Shown: positions 49,418 through 58,674, counted from the stretch's first letter. The stretch is DNA of 64,000 nt from Nocardia donostiensis (GCF_002081715.1 NZ_MUKP01000018.1:39600-103599), one strand, 5' to 3'. Notes: a model not told the origin generated them from the sequence alone. Program-made: numbers and translations.

Positions 49418-50526
49418 TTCGTCAGTCCAAGAAGTGCGGCGGTGAGGCCGAAGTCCGGCCCGAAATCCTCGACCCGTCCGGTGCGACAGCCATCGGCTCG
49501 CATCTGGATGCGTTCGCAGAACAGACTCAGCATCTCGCCGTTGAGCGAGGTGCCGATAATGGCGTGCAGCCGGATGTAGCCGTGCTCCCGGTTCATCGAC
49601 CGGTCGATGTTCTGCAGCAGCAGCGGCGCCACATCGACCACTTCGGTGATTCCGTGTGCGTTATCGCGCAACTGCCGGATGACCGAGTCGAGCCGGGTGA
49701 GGGTATCCGACAGCTGGTCCTTGTGCTGGGCGAAGATCGAGCTGGTGTTGTTCAGAAAACCGTAGAGCTGGTTCAGCGTGGCCTCCAGACCCGGCGCCTG
49801 CTCGGCGAGCAGGGTGGTCATCTGGGTGACCTGATTGCTGAAATCACGCACCGACTGGTCGTTTTCCGCCAGCATCGTGGTGAGCTCGTTGAGCTTGATG
49901 ATGATGGTGGAGATGGCGTCCTTGTTGTCGACGCCGACCTTCAGTGCACTCGACAGCGCGTTGAGGGTGTCGCGTAACTTCGCGCCGTTGCCGTTGAGCA
50001 CCGGGTACAGCACCCGGCCGGACAGCGGCCCGATACCCTCCTGTCCCTCTTGCGGTTTGAGCGCGGCGGCGAACTTGTCGATGGTTTGCAGCATCGTTTC
50101 CAGTTCGACGGGGACATCGGTGCGTGCCAGCGGCAGATGATCGCCGTCTTCGAGCGTTTCGCCCTCGGTGTAGCGGGGGGTGAACTCGATATGCCGGTTG
50201 GTGACGATCGAGGGCGAGATCACAACGGCCATTGCGTCCTTGGGGATCTGCACACTGCTGTCCAGCGACATGTGCACCTCGACGAAGGTGCCCCGCGGCA
50301 CGATCTTGTCGACCTTGCCGACGTCCAGCCCGAGGACGGTGACGGTGTTGCCCTCGTACATACCCGCGATGTTCTCGAAGTCCGCGGTGACCTGGATCGT
50401 GTTGCCGAGCGCTTTGTCCACCGAACTCGTCAGTGTGCAGCTGCCCAGTGCAAGCGCGGTGGCGCCGATGAACAGCGCCTTCGCCGTCTTCTGCAGGTTC
50501 TTCAGCTTCGGCTTCTTCAGGTTCAT
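49414..50526 (-). CDS. mceD: Mce family protein MceD (possible lipoprotein)
   Basis: A 370-residue Mce protein; the ATG at 50526 overlaps the MceC stop as ATGA. The basic N-terminus (NLKKPKLKNLQKTAK) leads to a hydrophobic stretch ending ALALGSCTL, which fits a lipobox (LGSC). The MCE domain is IQVTADFENIAGMYEGNTVTVLGLDVGKVDKIV. The C-terminal part is helical with a final Cys-containing region (SLFCERIQMRADGC). If the lipobox is used, this operon has two lipoprotein subunits (D and E), whereas MceE alone usually is. Confidence 0.9.
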   Translation of the reverse strand: MNLKKPKLKNLQKTAKALFIGATALALGSCTLTSSVDKALGNTIQVTADFENIAGMYEGNTVTVLGLDVGKVDKIVPRGTFVEVHMSLDSSVQIPKDAMAVVISPSIVTNRHIEFTPRYTEGETLEDGDHLPLARTDVPVELETMLQTIDKFAAALKPQEGQEGIGPLSGRVLYPVLNGNGAKLRDTLNALSSALKVGVDNKDAISTIIIKLNELTTMLAENDQSVRDFSNQVTQMTTLLAEQAPGLEATLNQLYGFLNNTSSIFAQHKDQLSDTLTRLDSVIRQLRDNAHGITEVVDVAPLLLQNIDRSMNREHGYIRLHAIIGTSLNGEMLSLFCERIQMRADGCRTGRVEDFGPDFGLTAALLGLTK

Positions 50527-51521
50527 CCCTGGCACCCCTCGACGACTTCGGCGAAGCACAACCAGTTGTCCGGGAACAGGAACCAGGGTGTGCCGACCTC
50601 GGCGTAGTTGCCGTTGCCCCAGGCGTTCGCCAGGTAACGCACCGACGGCGGCATGATCGACAGCAGCCGGTCCAGGTTGTCCTTGTTCTTCTGCAGGCCG
50701 GTGGCCATCGTGTTGAGCTGGTCGAGCGTGGTGGTGAACTGGTCGTTGTTCTGCGCGCCGATCGCTTGCAGCTGCCTGGTCAGCGTGGCGACATTGTCCA
50801 GCAGCTGGCGCAGCAGGTTCTGCCGCTCCACTATCCGGCTGGCGATCGCCTCGCCCTGGGTGATGACCAGCAGGGCGCTGTTGCGGTTATCGGCAAGGAT
50901 CGTGGTCACTCGCTCCAGATCCTGCAGCAGGGTCTCGACCTCGGCCTTGCGTTTGTCGATGACCTTGGCCAGTGCGCCGACGCTGTCGAGCGCCTGGGTC
51001 ACCAGCTCCGGTGATTCGCTGAGCTGCTGGTTGAACAGGTTCAGCGATTCGGCCAGCTTGGCGGTGTCGAGTTCCTGGAACTTCGGGGTGCCTATCTGCA
51101 CCACGTCGGCCAGGTTGTAGGGAACCGCGGTATTGGATTTGGGGATCCGGTTGTCCGGCAGGCCGGAACCGTCGCCCGGCTCCAGGTCGACATAGCGCGC
51201 GCCGAGCAGGGTGGCCATTTTGATCGCCGCCCTTGCGTCGGGTCCGAGCTTCACATCTTTGCTGACCTGGAGGGTGAGTAGCACATGGTCGCCTTCCAGC
51301 TCGGCGGCCGCGACCCGGCCGACCTGCACACCCGCGACATCGACCTTGTCGCCGACGCTGATCCCCGCGGCTTGCACGAACTCCGCTTTGATCGTCTGCT
51401 CGCCGATCCCGAGGTTGCGGAAACTGCCCGAGGCCAGCATGAGCAGCCCGACCAGGACGACACCGATGATGCCGAGCCAGAAGTAGCGGTTTCTGTTGAA
51501 TGTGGCCTTGATCTTGTTCAT
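50523..51521 (-). CDS. mceC: Mce family protein MceC
   Basis: A 332-residue Mce protein starting MNKIKATFNRNRYFW at an ATG overlapping the MceB stop as ATGA (a GTG three codons earlier is possible). The anchor is LGIIGVVLVGLLMLASGSF. The MCE domain reads IKAEFVQAAGISVGDKVDVAGVQVGRVAAAEL, then ATLLGARYVDLEPGDG. The following helical region is rich in VETLLQDLERVTTILADNRNSAL-type heptads. It is a component of the lipid-import channel. Confidence 0.92.
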   Translation of the reverse strand: MNKIKATFNRNRYFWLGIIGVVLVGLLMLASGSFRNLGIGEQTIKAEFVQAAGISVGDKVDVAGVQVGRVAAAELEGDHVLLTLQVSKDVKLGPDARAAIKMATLLGARYVDLEPGDGSGLPDNRIPKSNTAVPYNLADVVQIGTPKFQELDTAKLAESLNLFNQQLSESPELVTQALDSVGALAKVIDKRKAEVETLLQDLERVTTILADNRNSALLVITQGEAIASRIVERQNLLRQLLDNVATLTRQLQAIGAQNNDQFTTTLDQLNTMATGLQKNKDNLDRLLSIMPPSVRYLANAWGNGNYAEVGTPWFLFPDNWLCFAEVVEGCQG

Positions 51522-52546
51522 GGGCGGCACACCGCCGAGTGGGAGTTACCACCGATCTGGGAGAACAGACCGCGCGGGAACAGGATGCCGTAGAGCGAAA
51601 CGTCGAGACGGCAGACATAGGCGTTGGCGTAGGCGCCTTCGGAGGTGAACCGGCCCGCATCCGCCAGGATCGACGGCAGGTCGACCGCCGTCTGATCCAG
51701 TTTGGCGCCGTTGGCCAGCAGCAGCGTCAGCGCATCGCGGGTCGAGGCCTGCACCGACTCCAGCTTGGGCTGGATGGTGTCGACCATCCCGACCAGCGCC
51801 GTCGTCGCATCGGCGATCTGCACGGTGGACTGCTGCAGCGACTGGCCCTGTTCGTACAGGCCGCCGATCAGCGCCCGCGTCTGGGTTATCAGCGTCTCCA
51901 ATTCGTCCCCTCGTTTGGCCAATCCGGACATAACGCCACTGAGGTTGGTGATGACGTCGCTGAGAATGGCATCGCGGCGCTGGAAATCGGTGGCCAGCGT
52001 CGCGGCCTGGGTGATGAACGAGCTCAGCGAGACCCGATCACCCTGCAATGCCAGCACGAACGTTTCCGACAGCCGGTTCACCTTCGCCGGATCGAGCACC
52101 TCGAACAGCGGCTGGAAACCGTTGAGCAGCGCGGAGATATCGAACGAGGGTTCGGTCCGCTCCAGCGGAATCGTGCCGTTTTCCGGCAGTTCGCCGGCAT
52201 CGCCGCCGGTGCCCGGCGCCAGCGCGACATACCGCTGCCCGATCAGGTTCTGGTAGCGCACCAGCGCCTTGGTGTTGCCGTACAGGGTCTGCTCGTCCTG
52301 AACGATGAACGTGACCCTGGCGTTGTTGGTGTCGTTGAGTTCGATCTTCTCGACCTTGCCGACCCGGACACCGGCCATCCGGACGTCGTCGCCCTCGCGG
52401 AGGCCGAGCACATCGGAAAAGACCGCCGAGTAGGTCTTGGTACCGCCTTCGACGATCCGGCCCAACGTATTCCAGACCAGGACCGTCACCAGGATCGAGA
52501 CCACCGCGAAGAGGCTGAATCCGATCAGTGGTTTACGAATGCTCAT
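51518..52546 (-). CDS. mceB: Mce family protein MceB
   Basis: A 342-residue Mce protein. The membrane anchor is PLIGFSLFAVVSILVTVLVW. The MCE domain is TYSAVFSDVLGLREGDDVRMAGVRVGKVEKIEL, then YQNLIGQRYVALAPG. The helical tail includes RRDAILSDVITNLSGVMSGLAKRGDELETLI. The C-terminus has two cysteines (VCRLDVSLYG, SAVCRP). The start overlaps the MceA stop by 4 bp. Confidence 0.92.
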   Translation of the reverse strand: MSIRKPLIGFSLFAVVSILVTVLVWNTLGRIVEGGTKTYSAVFSDVLGLREGDDVRMAGVRVGKVEKIELNDTNNARVTFIVQDEQTLYGNTKALVRYQNLIGQRYVALAPGTGGDAGELPENGTIPLERTEPSFDISALLNGFQPLFEVLDPAKVNRLSETFVLALQGDRVSLSSFITQAATLATDFQRRDAILSDVITNLSGVMSGLAKRGDELETLITQTRALIGGLYEQGQSLQQSTVQIADATTALVGMVDTIQPKLESVQASTRDALTLLLANGAKLDQTAVDLPSILADAGRFTSEGAYANAYVCRLDVSLYGILFPRGLFSQIGGNSHSAVCRP

Positions 52547-54048
52547 CGGTCGGCCGCCTCTTCGGTCACCCGCAAGGTCCCGCCTTCCAGAATCGAACTC
52601 AACATCAGGTACTCGACGGAGGTGGGCCGCCTGCCGAGCAGCGCGGTCAGCGCTGCGTCACCTTCGTAGGCGATCGGTTTCGCCGCCGGGGTGACCCCGG
52701 GCTCCGGGCCGCTGTCGGTGTGCGCGGCAGGCGCTGCCCCCGCGGCGGGCGCGGGCGCAGGCGGAGGTGCGGGCGGCAGGAAGTGGGGGAACAGGCCTTC
52801 CAGCGGCGTCCCGGCGAAAGGGTTCGGCGGGGCGGCGGGTGCCGGAGCCGCGGCCTCGCCTGCCTGCGTGGTGAGCCCGGGAATCGCGGGCAGACCCGGC
52901 AGCGGCGGCAGCAGCGGCAGGCCTTCGGCCGAGGCGAGCCTGCCGGGCTGCATCGATTCCGGCAGGTATCCCGGATCGGCGACCGCGGGTGCGGTGAAAC
53001 AGCTCGGTCCCGCCAGTTCGCCGTAGCGCGGGCAGTCCGCGACGGTGTTCGGTAAGAACGGGGTGAAGCTCAGGCCCGCGTTCCACACCATCTGCTGCTG
53101 CGGCCCCCAGGTGAAGGTCGTGCGCAGCTTCCGGGCGGAATCGTTGAGGTTGCTGATCGACCTGGTGATCGCGCCCGGATCGGCGGCCAGTGAACCGAAC
53201 AACGCATTGGTGCCCGCGGTGATGTCCTTGCCGATATTCGGGTTGCGCGCGAACAGGTCGTTGACCCGATCAACGGTGTTACCCGCCCCGGCGATCAGGT
53301 TCACCAGATCGGTGCGGCGATCTGCGATGGTGCGGGCGGTGGTGACCGAGCTGGCCAGCACATCCATCAGCTCCGGCGCGGATTCGTTGAGCGCATGGGC
53401 CGAGTCGGAGAAATCCTCGAGCAGCACACCGAGATCCGGGATCGACTCGTCGACCGCGGTGAGCCACCGGTCGAGGCGCTCGATGGTGGACCCGGGCACG
53501 CGGCCGCTGCCGTCCAACGCGTAGGACAGGGTGCCAAGCACCCGGCCGAGCTGCATCGGATCGATCTCGGTGAGGATATTACGCACCGTGGTCAGGGTGT
53601 CCTGGAGCGCGATGGTGCCCTTGCTGCGGTCTTCTTCGATGACCATGCCCTCGGTCACGTGCGCATCGGCCGGCCCGTTGTAGAGCAGCTCCACCGCGGT
53701 GACCGCGAACAGGTTGCTCGGGACGACGCGAGCGGTGACATTGGCGGGGATGTTTTCGACGAACTCCGGTTTCAGGTCGATGTGAACCTCTTGCAGTTCG
53801 CCCTTGGCAGCGACCGTAACATGGTCGACCGTGCCGACGAGCAAGCCGCGGAATTTGACATCTGCCTCTTCCGGCAGACCGTCGCCCGTGGTGGTGAGAT
53901 TCGCGACGACCTTCACCTTGTCCACGAAATAGCCCTGATACCTGGCCATCAGGAAACCGAGGACGACCGCGAAGACGAGCAGCCCGCAGATGCCTGCGAT
54001 CAGCAGCTGCCGCATCGTGGGGCCGCGCCCACTGGGATCGATGATCAT
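52543..54048 (-). CDS. mceA: Mce family protein MceA
   Basis: A 501-residue Mce protein, the longest of the six. The anchor is LLIAGICGLLVFAVVLGFLMA. The MCE domain is VKVVANLTTTGDGLPEEADVKFRGLLVGTVDHVTV, then NLFAVTAVELLY. A helical region follows, then a conserved Cys pair (VADCPRYGELAGPSCF). The last 120 residues are Pro/Ala-rich (PPAPPPAPAPAAGAAPAA) before a short folded end. It is the first Mce subunit, 6 bp after YrbEB. Confidence 0.92.
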   Translation of the reverse strand: MIIDPSGRGPTMRQLLIAGICGLLVFAVVLGFLMARYQGYFVDKVKVVANLTTTGDGLPEEADVKFRGLLVGTVDHVTVAAKGELQEVHIDLKPEFVENIPANVTARVVPSNLFAVTAVELLYNGPADAHVTEGMVIEEDRSKGTIALQDTLTTVRNILTEIDPMQLGRVLGTLSYALDGSGRVPGSTIERLDRWLTAVDESIPDLGVLLEDFSDSAHALNESAPELMDVLASSVTTARTIADRRTDLVNLIAGAGNTVDRVNDLFARNPNIGKDITAGTNALFGSLAADPGAITRSISNLNDSARKLRTTFTWGPQQQMVWNAGLSFTPFLPNTVADCPRYGELAGPSCFTAPAVADPGYLPESMQPGRLASAEGLPLLPPLPGLPAIPGLTTQAGEAAAPAPAAPPNPFAGTPLEGLFPHFLPPAPPPAPAPAAGAAPAAHTDSGPEPGVTPAAKPIAYEGDAALTALLGRRPTSVEYLMLSSILEGGTLRVTEEAADR

Positions 54049-54054
54049 TGCCTA

Positions 54055-54918
54055 CTACCCCGAGATCCGGATGCCGGGGGTGATACCCCAAATGGCCAAG
54101 GTCATGAACAGGTCGGCGAAGACGACCACGATGATGCACATCTTGATCGCGCGCCCGGCCGCGGTACCGACGCCCTCCGGACCGCCGGAGGCGAAGAAAC
54201 CGTAATAGCACTGGATGAACGTGGTGATCGCAACGAAAACGATTGCCTTGAGCAGCGAATACAGCACATCGGTCGGAATAAGGAACTGGTAGAAGTAGTG
54301 CTGGTAGGTGCCGCTGTCGGTGCCGCCGATCACCTGCACGGTGAGCGCGCAGGAGATATAGGCCATCGCCAGGCCGAGGCAGTACAGCGGGACAATGGTG
54401 ATCATCGCGGCGATCATCCTGGTGCTGACCAGATAGGGCAGCGGACGGATGGCCACCGATTCCAGCGCGTCGATCTCCTCGGAGATACGCATTGCGCCGA
54501 GTTGAGCGGTGAAACGGCAGCCTGCCTGCGCAGCGAACGCCAGCGCGGCGAGCAGCGGGCCGAGTTCGCGGGTGGTGGCGAAAGCGGAGATCGCGCCGGT
54601 GATCGGACTCAGGCCGAGCAGGTCGAGCGAGGTGTGGCCCTGGATGCCGACAGTCATACCGCCGAACGCGCTCAAGATGAGCACGACGCCGATCGTGCCG
54701 CCACCGACGACGAGGTTGCCGTTGCCCCAGGTGACGTCGGACAGCAGTCGCCAGACCTCTTTGGGGTACTGCTTGAAGGCCAGCGGCATGGAGCCGACCG
54801 AACGCAGGAAGAAGAACACCTGGTGCCCGAGGCGCGCGAGCATATCGACCGGCGCCCGGCCCACCGACCGCAGCCGCTGCAGCGGCCGCAGCAGCGGCGG
54901 TACGTATGTTGTCGACAC
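54055..54918 (-). CDS. yrbEB: Mce permease YrbEB
   Basis: A 287-residue MlaE-type permease. After an N-terminal basic helix (LLRPLQRLRSVGRAPVDML) it has about five to six membrane segments, including GTIGVVLILSAFGGMTVGI and TIVPLYCLGLAMAYISCAL. The conserved MlaE core is FAAQAGCRFTAQLGAMRISEEIDALESVAI, with the EExDALE loop that contacts the ATPase. Together with YrbEA it forms the channel powered by an MceG ATPase encoded elsewhere. It is spaced 3 bp from YrbEA. Confidence 0.94.
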   Translation of the reverse strand: MSTTYVPPLLRPLQRLRSVGRAPVDMLARLGHQVFFFLRSVGSMPLAFKQYPKEVWRLLSDVTWGNGNLVVGGGTIGVVLILSAFGGMTVGIQGHTSLDLLGLSPITGAISAFATTRELGPLLAALAFAAQAGCRFTAQLGAMRISEEIDALESVAIRPLPYLVSTRMIAAMITIVPLYCLGLAMAYISCALTVQVIGGTDSGTYQHYFYQFLIPTDVLYSLLKAIVFVAITTFIQCYYGFFASGGPEGVGTAAGRAIKMCIIVVVFADLFMTLAIWGITPGIRISG

Positions 54919-54921
54919 CGG

Positions 54922-55776
54922 CTACACCACCTGTGGGGGGAACAACGTGTTGTACACCTGGGTGAAGATGACATTCACCCCGAACAACATGACCGCGGAC
55001 ATGACGACGGCCGTATTGACCGAGTTCGCCACGCCGCCGGGACCACCGCGAGTGTTCAATCCGGTATCGCAGGCAATGATCGCCGCGAGCAGACCGAACA
55101 ACAGCGATTTCACCAGCGCTACACCCAAATCGAGAGGCACCGCGAACGACGCGAAAGTCGAAATGTAGGAACCGGGCGTGCCGTTCTGGGCGAAGATATT
55201 GAATACGTATCCTGTCAGGAATCCGACGAAGACGACGAAACCGCACAACAGCACGCTCACCACCATCGCGGCGCCGAGCCGGGGGGCGACCAAACGCCGC
55301 ATCGGATCGACGCCCATGACTTTCATGGCGTCGATTTCCTCACGGATGGTTCGGGATCCGAGATCAGCACAGATGGCGGAACCGACAGCGCCTGCGATCA
55401 TGAGCACGGTGACCAGCGGGGCGCCCTGCTGGATGATTCCGAGACCGTTTGCGGCGCCGATGAAGGAAGTGGCGCCGACCTGCTGGGCAACGGCACCGAC
55501 CTGGATCGAGACGATCACGCCGATCGGGATGGCGACAAGCAGCGTAGGCGCCGCGGCGACGCTCGCCATGAACGCGCACTGCCGGATGAACTCGTTGAAG
55601 GGAAACCGGCCGCGGAAAATACTCACCACGAGTTCACCGACGGCCTGGACCCCCATGGTCATCTGACGACCGAGAGTCTCCAATGAGCGCTTGGGATGGT
55701 CTCGCCAGTAGTCCCTCGTCCACTCGACCGCACCGCTCAACCGAGAACTTGTTGGTGGACTCTTGGTCGACTGCAC
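54922..55776 (-). CDS. yrbEA: Mce permease YrbEA
   Basis: A 284-residue MlaE-type permease, first gene of the operon. The GTG start has GAGGGG seven bases upstream. The MlaE core is GAVGSAICADLGSRTIREEIDAMKVMGVDPMRRLVAPRLGAAMVV, with the EEIDAM coupling loop. Hydrophobic segments include TLLVAIPIGVIVSIQVGAVA and VSVLLCGFVVFVGFLTGYVF. A leader of about 500 bp upstream has a 12-bp palindrome. Which mce paralog this operon is (1-4 or another) cannot be decided from the sequence alone. Confidence 0.94.
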   Translation of the reverse strand: MQSTKSPPTSSRLSGAVEWTRDYWRDHPKRSLETLGRQMTMGVQAVGELVVSIFRGRFPFNEFIRQCAFMASVAAAPTLLVAIPIGVIVSIQVGAVAQQVGATSFIGAANGLGIIQQGAPLVTVLMIAGAVGSAICADLGSRTIREEIDAMKVMGVDPMRRLVAPRLGAAMVVSVLLCGFVVFVGFLTGYVFNIFAQNGTPGSYISTFASFAVPLDLGVALVKSLLFGLLAAIIACDTGLNTRGGPGGVANSVNTAVVMSAVMLFGVNVIFTQVYNTLFPPQVV

Positions 55777-56299
55777 TGACTAACCCCTCTCGACGTCGGT
55801 TACCTACCCCGACGACTTGGTTTGCTTGAGGCACCTTACTACGTAGTAGTGCAGAACACACCCTATGTGTGTGACCCCCGCCATAGACCGCCGCCACTTT
55901 GTGCTGTGACCATTGAGTTACCGCATCGACATTGGTAACTGTCCCAACGTTTCGTTCCGATTACCAGAACCTGTTACGGCAGAGCTGGTCGGGACCTGAA
56001 AACACCGCTGCCCCATAGCCGGAAATTATGTGGAAATCCCTCATCCAAATTCGATCCCACCTCCACATCGGGCAGGCAAGGAGGATTAGCGAGCAAACGT
56101 CACTTACGGCAATCCCCGAGCGGATACCATCATCGATGAGAGCGAGCTGCTATCGAACAGTGGCCGGTGTGAAACCACCGATTCGGCTTGGACAGCACAA
56201 CTCACGGGTATTGCCAGCCGAGGACGCGCCCGAACGTGGGTACTGACACGATGGGTGCCACAAATTGATATCGTGCGGGCTTCCAACACCTGGAGGGAC
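55777..56299. other. Divergent promoter region of the mce operon and the S1 protease gene
   Basis: This 523-base gap is A/T-richer than the flanks. It contains the 12-bp palindrome at 55837-55848. No reading frame with a ribosome site was seen. Promoters of both genes must lie here. Confidence 0.6.
55837..55848. promoter_or_regulatory. Perfect palindrome upstream of the mce operon
   Basis: TACTACGTAGTA is a perfect 12-bp palindrome about 60 bp before the YrbEA start. It lies where a repressor would act. GntR/FadR-type or TetR-type regulators control other mce operons; which protein binds here is unknown. Confidence 0.5.
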
Positions 56300-56974
56300 A
56301 TGTTCAGCAAACTCGCCAAGGCGGCCAATGCCGTCTTCGCCGTAGCCATGGGTGCGGCACTGCTCGGCACCGGCGCCGGTGCCGCCGAAGCCGCTCCTGG
56401 CGCGCCGGTAATCGGAGGCGGTTCGGGAATCGTGATCGACGATATGTTCGAGTGCACGCTTACCACCGTCGGCCACGACGCAGCCGGACGACTGGTCGGC
56501 CTGACCGCTGGCCACTGCGGCGACGCGGGTTCGCAGGTGTACGCCGAAGCGGATCGTGGATACGGCCCGGTCGGCGAATTCGTCTACTCCAATCCTCGGC
56601 TCGACTACGCGGTCATCCAATTCGCCCCCGGCCGGATCACTCCGGTGAACCGGGTCGGCAACGTCACCATCACCGGACTCGGGGCGCCGGCCCAGTTCCC
56701 GATGATCGTCTGCAAGGAAGGCCGCACCACCGGTAACACCTGCGGCATCTCCTGGGGCGACGTCCTCGATACGAAGATGGAGACCTGGGCGCAGATGTGT
56801 GTGGTCGAAGGCGATTCGGGGGCGCCTGTCGTGGTCGGTTCCACCCTGGTCGGGATGGTCAACGCCTATCTCGCCATCGCCTGCTTCGGCCCCGAGGTGG
56901 GCACCAATATGTCCTCGATCATGGATGACCTCAATGCGCGCGGCAGTACCGGCGCTGGGTTCCGCCCCATCTGA
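56300..56974 (+). CDS. Secreted trypsin-like serine protease (S1 family)
   Basis: A 224-residue protein; the ATG at 56300 lies two to three bases after GGAGGG. The signal peptide ends GAAEAAPGAP. The chymotrypsin-fold triad is visible: His in GLTAGHCGDAG, Asp in PRLDYAVIQF, Ser in CVVEGDSGAPVVVG. Cysteines (TAGHCG, FECTL, VCKEGRTTGNTCG, AQMCVVEGDSG, IACFG) suit the disulfides of actinobacterial S1 proteases. There is no propeptide of the alpha-lytic type. A strong intrinsic terminator follows. It probably acts outside the cell; substrates are unknown. Confidence 0.9.
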   Translation: MFSKLAKAANAVFAVAMGAALLGTGAGAAEAAPGAPVIGGGSGIVIDDMFECTLTTVGHDAAGRLVGLTAGHCGDAGSQVYAEADRGYGPVGEFVYSNPRLDYAVIQFAPGRITPVNRVGNVTITGLGAPAQFPMIVCKEGRTTGNTCGISWGDVLDTKMETWAQMCVVEGDSGAPVVVGSTLVGMVNAYLAIACFGPEVGTNMSSIMDDLNARGSTGAGFRPI

Positions 56975-56998
56975 GCGGAGCCGAAAGACAGCAGAAAT

Positions 56999-57034
56999 GA
57001 GCGGGCAGTCCAGAACTGCCCGCTCGTTTTCTTT
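56999..57034 (+). terminator. Intrinsic terminator of the S1 protease gene
   Basis: An 11-bp perfect stem (56999-57009 with 57015-57025), 5-nt loop, followed by GTTTTCTTT. It lies 25 bp after the stop codon. This is the clearest rho-independent terminator in the window. Confidence 0.93.
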
Positions 57035-57068
57035 GCTGTTCCGCTGGTAATCGCCGGAGCGGTGGAAC

Positions 57069-57686
57069 TCAGAGCTCCTCGACGCACACCACGAAGCGGC
57101 GCTCGTCGTAAACATAACCGCTGCTGCCCGCACCGCAGGCGTTGACATCATCGGCGTTCTGCTCGATCGAGAGCACCTTGATGCCCTCGGTCGCGGTGGC
57201 GCCGCAGTCGATGCGCTCGGGATCGTCGCCGCCCATATCCATGCATGTGCCGACCACCCAGTCGATATCCAGGCACAGCGCGCCCTGCTCTAGCCCGTTG
57301 ATCGTCTCGGCATAGTAGTTGTCGGAGTCGCTGACGCATTCGTAGCTCTTCTCCGCCTTGCCGATGACCTTGTAGTTCGAGGCCTGGCTGCCACACGAAG
57401 CCTGCTCGATGGTGGCGTCGTTCGTGGTGCCCCCGAGGGTCACACAATCACCGATTTCGGCCTCGAAATCGATATCGCCGCCCTCGTCGGTGGACAGCGG
57501 GGACGTGCTGGTGGTCGTGCTGCCGGAGTCGCTGTCGTTCGTCTCGGAGGTACCTGCGCCGCTGTCCAGCTGCGGCTGGGCCGTACCTTCGATACTCGAA
57601 CTACACCCGGTTAACGAGAACACAGCCGCCGCCGCGACCGCGGCGAGCCCGATCCCAACGCGCGACGAAGTCCATCGCCCTGACAT
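57069..57686 (-). CDS. LppU-like lipoprotein
   Basis: A 205-residue protein; the ATG at 57686 (MSGRWTSSRVG) follows GGGAGG by seven bases. The lipobox is SLTGC. A Ser/Thr/Asp-rich spacer leads to a Cys-rich domain: FEAEIGDCVTLGG, EQASCGSQASNYKVIGKAEKSYECVSDSDNYYAE, ALCLDIDWVVGTCMDM and RIDCGA. The 'GDCV...SNYKV...LCLDIDWVVGxC' plan matches the mycobacterial LppU family as I recall it. Seven or eight cysteines suggest several disulfides. The function is unknown; it is surface-anchored. Confidence 0.82.
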   Translation of the reverse strand: MSGRWTSSRVGIGLAAVAAAAVFSLTGCSSSIEGTAQPQLDSGAGTSETNDSDSGSTTTSTSPLSTDEGGDIDFEAEIGDCVTLGGTTNDATIEQASCGSQASNYKVIGKAEKSYECVSDSDNYYAETINGLEQGALCLDIDWVVGTCMDMGGDDPERIDCGATATEGIKVLSIEQNADDVNACGAGSSGYVYDERRFVVCVEEL

Positions 57687-57911
57687 GTACAGTCCTCCCA
57701 GCTGCAACACCGAACTCAGCCCCCCGGCAGAATCCGAAGTTCACCATCGGTTTGTGCTTGATTGCGCTCGAAACGCCAAGCAATCAATACACCATCGGCA
57801 TGTGTCCGTCGAACCGAGCGCGACGCCGGATGGTAGCCAGGAGCCGAAAAAATGCTGCCAGCAAACATTCTGGGTATGGTTGGCGGGCCGGGGTGGCGAG
57901 AGGAGTGTCCC

Positions 57912-58607
57912 ATGAAGTTGATCAGCGCGATTGCCTGCTCGGCGGCGACGATCGGGACATATCTCACCCTCCCCGCGACGGCCGAAGCGAATCCGGATAC
58001 CAGTACAGCAAACTCACAGACGCTCCAGGTCTTTGCCCCGGTGAGCGCCTCATCGGCGGACGAACCGCAAACCAGCGAAGCCCCGGCAACTCCGAACGCC
58101 CCCGCCGAAACCGGACCCATCCCGCACGCCGCGATGTCCGCACCTGTCCACTGCGTATCCGCCGACGGTGACGAGATGATCGTCATCGACGGTGCGAACG
58201 GCTGCCGGGCCACCGCCTACGCAAACGGAAACGCCCGATCACTTGCCGTCGACGGGATCGGCTACGCCATGGCGGCCGACGGGGCGAATGCCTACGGGAT
58301 CGGTCTCGCGGGCGGGCTCGGCGCGAGCGAAGGCGTCGGCGGCACGTCGATAGCCATCGGCGCCGGACCCGACGCGGTCGCGCTGACCTCGCTGATATCG
58401 CAGGGCGGGCAGGCGAGCACGGCGTTTGCGGTATCGGTTGCGCTCGGCGGTTCCCGCGCGCAGATCCTGTCCCCCGACGGCCCGGTGATCTGCCTCGGCG
58501 TGGCGGCTTTCGCCTGGAATTCCGGGACCGGCGAAAGCTGTGTGGCGACACCACTGGGCAACTGGCAGTCCACCACCACCCCGATCACCGACCAGGACCG
58601 CGTGTGA
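57912..58607 (+). CDS. Secreted protein of unknown function
   Basis: A 231-residue protein; the ATG at 57912 (MKLISAIACSAATIG) follows GAGGAG. The signal peptide ends ATAEANP. A Ser/Ala/Pro-rich spacer follows, then a Gly/Ala-rich, strand-forming domain: CVSADGDEMIVIDGANGCRATAYANGNARSLAVDGIGYAMAADGANAYGIGLAGGLGASEG. Alanine-glycine repeats of this kind resemble beta-helix or trimeric-adhesin-like 'head' segments, but only loosely. The final part, PVICLGVAAFAWNSGTGESCVATPLG, has a Cys pair. The family is not recognised. Confidence 0.72.
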   Translation: MKLISAIACSAATIGTYLTLPATAEANPDTSTANSQTLQVFAPVSASSADEPQTSEAPATPNAPAETGPIPHAAMSAPVHCVSADGDEMIVIDGANGCRATAYANGNARSLAVDGIGYAMAADGANAYGIGLAGGLGASEGVGGTSIAIGAGPDAVALTSLISQGGQASTAFAVSVALGGSRAQILSPDGPVICLGVAAFAWNSGTGESCVATPLGNWQSTTTPITDQDRV

Positions 58608-58674
58608 CCAGTACCCGCGGCTGAACTCCACGGCGTCGTCGAACCCGCGGGGCGTGTGTTGCGTAGACAGCGTT

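Noticed and set aside
53395..55686. 763-codon open frame antisense to MceA, YrbEB and YrbEA
   Set aside because: It is a high-GC shadow frame, with Asp/Arg/His-rich random composition and no domain; the minus-strand mce genes are certain.
55960..55985. KstR-like AACnnGTT site upstream of the mce operon
   Set aside because: AGAACCTGTTAC contains the core, but the flanking TnnAAC...GTTnnA bases do not fit; an 8-base core match is expected by chance.
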